The notes beneath the pieces are model-generated. The model saw only the letters and a program-made list of their open reading frames with translations. It searched no databases and had not been told where the DNA came from. Of a DNA stretch of 64,000 nucleotides, positions 59,508 to 64,000 are shown piece after piece (the first letter of the stretch is position 1; each line of letters opens with the position of its first letter). The translations under genes and the position numbers were made by a program. Source of the stretch: Larix kaempferi (lineage: Eukaryota > Streptophyta > Pinopsida > Pinales > Pinaceae); the NCBI GenBank assembly GCA_027924585.1, contig BSBM01001383.1, positions 905,001 through 969,000 of the forward strand. The letters are read 5' to 3'.

Positions 59508-60578
59508 CTATCCCAAATTGATTTGTTGTGGACTGATGGGATTCCCTACTGATGTGTCGTCAGGAGATTTGATCACATTAGTACCATTATCTTTCGACAA
59601 TTCCCACTTTTTCAAATATCGGTTTTTATGGTTGGGGTGTCGATAGGGAACTTTCACGATGTCACTTTCGTTTAAGAATGTTGCCTTTAGAGCATTGATC
59701 TGAGTTGGAAGTTGTATTTTCGTCTCTTGAGGATTTAAGTTTTTGTTCTGTATCTTTTCCAACTTGTTTTCTAACTGCCTATTATCATTTTGAAACTTCT
59801 TAATCAATTCGACTTGCGATTTTCTGTCATCTTCAGATGTCTTAAGTTGTTCCTTAAGGTCTTCATTATGACTTCTGATACAACTATTTTATTCCTGTTT
59901 GTCTAGAAGTTTCCCTTCAATGTTGTCCATAGATTGTTCTATCTTTCGACTATTTTTCAACTTCTTAATTTTTGTGACTAGTATCTTGTTATGATTTCTT
60001 AGTCTAAAAATTTCTTCAGCATTGTTAGATAATGCTTTATTACTCTTCGCGATCTCAGACTTATGTGTCTTTTTAGATTCGTCATTTTGTTGTTGAGGAA
60101 CTTTTATCTGTTGTCGACACTGGCCGACCTCTGATTCTTGACTTTCTAATATATGTCGTAGCTGCATTAGTTCTTCATCTTTGTCACTAACGATTTTGTT
60201 CAAGCGTATTATTTCTGCTTCGTAATTATTTATTTCCTTCTTTATATCTTGATTTTTCAATCTCTGATTGAAATCACTTTCATCTTTTAATTCCTTGATT
60301 TGCGCACATAATTTTTCTATGTGATTTTTCTGGTTGGACATTATTTGTTCATTGAACCGTTCTTGTATCTTATGTAGTTCAATCTTTATTTCTGATTGTC
60401 TATTAATGTCTCGTAATTCTTCATTGTCTTTTTGATAGCGCTTTAACTTGGCTTCTAATTTCTCTCGCAAATCGGCTTCCATGGTTTCTGTCTTCTTCGA
60501 CGGTTGAGTGATCTTCTTTGATTTTTTTGATGAGTTTTTCTTAAACTTGGTCGTCTTTCTTTGACTTGACTTATCCAA
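59508..60578 (-). pseudogene. Coiled-coil, lysine-rich gag-like ORF with one internal stop
   Basis: On the minus strand one frame runs from MDKSSQRKTTKFKKN at 60578 to a TAA at 59508, about 356 codons, with a single TAA at 59886-59888 after KLLDKQE. The N-terminus is a Lys/Ser basic tail. Residues about 35-330 are heptad-rich (LREKLEAKLKRYQKDNEELRD, EAEIIRLNKIVSDKDEELMQL), a long coiled coil. The C-terminus contains PYRHPNHKNRYLKKWELSKD. I see no zinc knuckle, protease or known domain. As the only ORF of the element, placed near the 3' LTR, it may be a structural protein; filament-like host proteins would look similar. Apart from the stop it is intact. Confidence 0.65.
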
Positions 60579-60659
60579 CGATGGATAGTCTCTGCTAGAT
60601 CTTCACTTCTTGTTTTTCTTCGATTTGTCTTCTTTGTCTTTTTCTCGATTTTTTTTAGA

Positions 60660-60880
60660 CTTCAATACTTCTTATCTTTTTTTTTCTTTTTTTTTTAAAT
60701 AATTATTATTTTAATAAAATAATAATAATTATTAATTATTTAATTAATAATAATATTATTAATGCTTTCATAAACTATATATATAGTTTATTATATATAA
60801 ATATATATATGTTTTCCAAAAATTAAAATATTTAAACAATATAATAATATTATAATGTTTAATATTTTTTTTTTTGAAAA
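60660..60880 (-). other. AT-rich hairpin region between leader and ORF
   Basis: Nested inverted repeats: AATAATAATTATTAATTATT near 60720-60745 and AACTATATATATAGTT at 60773-60788. This parallels 29480-29625 of the other 3-kb element. Confidence 0.65.
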
Positions 60881-60884
60881 TTTT

Positions 60885-61840
60885 GTTAGGGTTTGTGAGG
60901 ATGGAGGCGAGGGCGTGGGCGGAGGCTGGGTGTGCGTTGGAGTTGGTGGTGGAGGTGGTGGTGGGCATGAGGGAGCCGGCGGTGGAGTGGTGGTGGAGTG
61001 TTGGAGACGTTGGGAAGGGGTTCGTGCAGGTGGAGGGAGAGCTGTTGGCGGTGGTGGGAGTGGTGGCCAGTGGCGGATTGAAGGGGAGCAGCGGCGGAGG
61101 TGGACGGGGGGCGCGCAACAGGAGAGACGGAAAGTGGGAGGGACGAGGAACAGGCTGGAGGGCGCGGGTATGGAAGAGTGCAGTAGTGGGAGGAGATGCG
61201 TGGGGGTCGCAGGCTTAGAGGGGACATGGATACTAGCGAATGGGCAAGCGTGAGGTGGCGTGCTGGAGTGAGCAGCGGGGAGCTGGGGAGAGGCGCGGAG
61301 GCGTGGAGGAGTGGGGAGGTGCAGCAACGAGCACCGTGGAAGGCGTGGGGAGTTGGCGTGTAGGTGGGGAGAGGGCGCAACAAGAGGGCAGAGGACGCAG
61401 CAGGAGAGCAGACGAGACTGGAGCGGCCGAGCAGTTTTGGGTAAGAGTCGAGCGCGGGGGAGGCTGCAGGAGGGTGGATGCAGCGAGGTGTAGAGTGGGG
61501 GAGTGTGCGGATGCAATGTGGGGTAAGGAGACGGCTGCGAATGCAGAGGGGGAGAGGGAATGAATGGACTGGAATGGGGAAACAGAGTCGAGGTGGCGTG
61601 GGTTTTGGGAGTAAGTGGACGTGGAGAAGCGTAGGTGTAATGGATAGAACGGAAGAAGCGTGGAGATGGTGGACGTAGGCGTGAGGTGGAAGGAATATGG
61701 AGTGGGGGGAAGATGGAGGGATGTGAAGTGATGCGAGGGTGTAAATGGTGGTTGTGGCCAAGGGCCTCTGTTGATTACAAATCGTGATCCAAAGAAACTT
61801 TGGGGTAGTGGCCAGTAGCCGGAATCAGGGAGGGCCAAAA
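60885..61840 (-). other. C-rich leader of the 3.0-kb element (G-rich on +)
   Basis: Sense-strand C-rich, A/G-poor sequence. Frames of up to 291 codons, rich in Pro, Ser, His and Leu, overlap on both strands and in several frames. Composition alone explains them, so no gene is called. Confidence 0.7.
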
Positions 61841-61841
61841 G

Positions 61842-61853
61842 GCTCTGATACCA
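61842..61853 (-). other. Primer-binding site, initiator-Met type
   Basis: On the minus strand it reads TGGTATCAGAGC exactly, one base after the LTR. Confidence 0.93.
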
Positions 61854-61854
61854 A

Positions 61855-62105
61855 TGCTATATCCGTGTCTGGATATACTCAATGATTATTCAAGCGAATA
61901 ATCCTCCAATGGAAAATAACTCCATTTGATAATAATATATAATTGATGATATAAAGATGATGATAAATTACAAAGGATATGGTTGCCTTAAATATGGCTT
62001 GGCCATCACATATTGAAGAGACACTTCTCTTCATAAACTATATTTTAATATTATTAAATACTATTAGGAATAGTTACCTATTTATTACTTTTTATTGTTG
62101 TAGCA
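61855..62105 (-). repeat. 5' LTR (251 bp)
   Basis: About three differences from the 3' LTR. A CATATTTAAGGC on the minus strand is a possible weak TATA element. Confidence 0.92.
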
Positions 62106-62573
62106 TATTATCGGATCTAATTTTAAAGAGAAAATGTGGGGCAAGAAAGATTTAGAGGCTAAAATAAAATTAAGATAGTATAAAGAGGTCATTAACCCTA
62201 ATATGAATGATCAAAAGTATCTCTCTGTTTTAACTAGTTCAAAGAAGAGAAATAATATAGCCAAGATTAGAACGAACTATCATGAGCTGCATAGTGAAAC
62301 ATGGCTTTGGACAATTCCTAAAACACCATGGGTGGAAAGGATTTGCCATCTTTGTGAGACTATGAGCATTGAGGATGAAAGTCACTTTCTCTTAGAGTGC
62401 CCTGCATACACATATTAGATCGTAGTTTCATAATCTATGCTACAATTCAAACCTCCCTAACCTTCTATCCTGTTAAAACTATGGCGACCTAGGAACTCAA
62501 ATAATTTATTTTTCTTCTCTTAAAATCTGATAAACCAAGTTGATCTCAGTAGACGTTAACCATCATCATCATC
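62106..62573 (+). pseudogene. Second LINE: C-terminal zinc region and tail
   Basis: Continues the LINE cut at 59116. The readable part (62203-62418) has IAKIRTNYHELHSE, TIPKTPWVERICHLCE and ESHFLLECP, a C-x2-C...H...C zinc-binding motif at the end of many LINE ORF2 proteins. The open frame stops at 62416. The tail ends in a short CAT run at about 62560-62573, after which LINE resemblance stops. Confidence 0.8.
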
Positions 62574-64000
62574 AATATTCAATTTTAATATACCTCCTAC
62601 TACTCATAATTTTAAATCAAATCTAAACCAAATGATTTTAATATAACCTACAAAATAATGTACCCACATCCTCAAGACTTCCTAGTTGGTTTAGTCTTTG
62701 TAAAGACATAACTCCAAATATTAGATATGAATTTCAAATGGATTTTGTAAATGGGTCATTTAATGTAATATATACCAAGGGCAAGTTTTCAAAAATAGAT
62801 ACCCCAATCGTAACCTCTTAGTTGAGGGATGTTTTCATAACATAAGACGAATGTGATTCATTGTAATATTGATCTTAGATAATGCCATTTGTTTGTGTTG
62901 AACAAAAGAGCGCCAATTGTAAATTATCTTTATTATAAGTTATTTTCTGGGTGTTATTATCTCATATGACTTGTGTTTTAACACATTTTTGTATGATTTG
63001 TGTTTTAACACATTTTGGTATCATGTAACAATTTTTTCTTAGCTTTTAATATGTTAGAAGACGTATTTATCTTGGTAATAAGTGGGAGGTGTGTAGTTCT
63101 AAACTTGTCATTAAATAGGTTAAGTATATTAAGTGTATGCTTGGTGGAGGAAGGGCATATCCCTAACACCTTTATATCATATCAATATTACAATGAACAC
63201 TTATACATGCTTGGTGAGTTGTGAATATTAGATATCAAAGTTGGAAGAATCTATGTATATTGATATTTTATCTTAGTGGATTCGTTGTCTAGTTTGGGAG
63301 TGACCATTCGGCGGGAAAACATACGTCCAAAAGAGTCAAAATAGTTAGGTCGAACATTGCAGTCAAGTCTTCAGTCACATATATCTACTTGGTTTAGATA
63401 AGTATTATTGACTTGACATCATTATTACATTACTGCCAAATTCTATAAAGAAAGATTATTATCATATTAAAATAAATAATTTGATATAAATCTTGAAATG
63501 ACCTTTCGGTTTATTTAAGACCACTTTATGTTCATTTGATTCATTTTCACTTAATCTCATAGATGCATGATCATAATGAGTAATTGGATTGAATATTTAA
63601 TTAAGCATTTGAGTAAATTAAACTTGATATTATCCTAATACTCATCAAGTTTTTGTTGAGATATAATTATGCATGTGTAGAGTTCCATAGAATCCTCTCA
63701 AAGGTCTTCTAGAATCTGATAAATATCATTAAAAATCATTTTAATGTTGAAAGGGATTAACTCTTCAATAATCTACTTTTATTATGATGAGATCAAGGAT
63801 TCGGAATAAAGGTATGAATAGTCCTTTGTTTATATATGTTTATTTATGAACCTTTGATTCCATGTACGTAGTAAGAGTGGTTGGCATACTTACCCTGATA
63901 AAAAGTTGAAGACATGAATTAGTCCTTAATTATAACAAAGCATTCTTGGATTCCAATATTTATAGCATCTTGATGTTATAATATCCATTGATTAAAAGTA
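62574..64000. other. Unassigned AT-rich sequence
   Basis: No gene or element edge recognised. A 30-bp tandem duplication (ATGACTTGTGTTTTAACACA) occupies about 62957-63017. Confidence 0.55.

Larger units (their letters stand above)
59117..62105 (-). mobile_element. Non-autonomous LTR retrotransposon, 2989 bp, target duplication TATTA
   Basis: Two 251-bp LTRs (59117-59367, 61855-62105) differ at about three positions, and TATTA flanks both sides (59112-59116, 62106-62110). An exact initiator-Met PBS lies next to the right LTR, so the element reads on the minus strand. It then has a C-rich leader of about 1 kb, an AT-rich hairpin region (60670-60880), and one coiled-coil ORF ending about 140 bp before the 3' LTR. 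No pol is present. High LTR identity suggests a young insertion. Confidence 0.92.

Noticed and set aside
60791-61838. Proline-rich open frames up to 291 codons (-) and glycine-rich frames (+)
   Set aside because: Same cause as the other C-rich leader; mutually overlapping in several frames and on both strands.

Overview
This window looks like nuclear DNA of a seed plant with a large, repeat-choked genome. I would guess a gymnosperm, but that is inference from style and not from a diagnostic gene. I see no intact host gene. Nearly everything is retrotransposon: two LINEs, one Ty1/copia element split into two separated parts, a Ty3-like gag-protease relic, two lone long terminal repeats (LTRs), and four LTR elements that carry no pol gene. 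The only host-type gene is a leucine-rich-repeat receptor-like protein (LRR-RLP). It is present as two broken copies.

Left third (1-24087). An L1-type LINE on the + strand fills both edges of this block: endonuclease, reverse transcriptase, zf-RVT and RNase H. It is interrupted twice. A solo LTR (354-2121, duplicated target GAGGG) sits in the endonuclease. A nested pair of 9-kb non-autonomous LTR elements (3492-21429, duplicated target TTATA) sits in the reverse transcriptase. The outer element is on +. A second member of the same family (11894-20629, - strand) landed in its 3' LTR, making a near-palindrome of about 2 x 8.5 kb. Each carries a 31-bp palindromic tandem array behind the primer-binding site (PBS), two GC-rich hairpins, and one small zinc-knuckle gag-like ORF just before the polypurine tract (PPT).

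Middle (24088-36770). AT-rich repeats and an unclassified dispersed repeat come first. A minus-strand copia element follows (about 26490-34013), itself split by a 3.1-kb non-autonomous element (27758-30822, duplicated target TACTC). Next are the C-terminal half of a Ty3-like gag with protease (34014-35361) and a minus-strand copia-type LTR (35362-36495).

Right-centre (36770-55020). The LRR-RLP pseudogene (37687-39756) and its 3' flank come first. Then comes the N-terminal half of the Ty3-like gag (44600-46356), then the 3' LTR and tail of the same copia type (46357-48020). A second, internally deleted LRR-RLP copy with its flank (48715-51715) and a second copy of the dispersed repeat follow. 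The two gag halves lie in permuted order, each abutting an LTR edge with the same 5-bp target copy, CAATT. This implies a tandem duplication or a circle re-insertion of about 21 kb.

Right end (55020-64000). An unrecognised multi-stop ORF, a duplicated 225-bp block, and a second LINE (58201-62573) split by a 3.0-kb minus-strand non-autonomous element (59117-62105, duplicated target TATTA) that encodes a coiled-coil protein.

The most interesting theme is that three different non-autonomous LTR families share one layout: LTR, initiator-Met PBS, a long low-complexity leader, then a single small basic or coiled-coil gag-like ORF pressed against the 3' LTR, with no pol.
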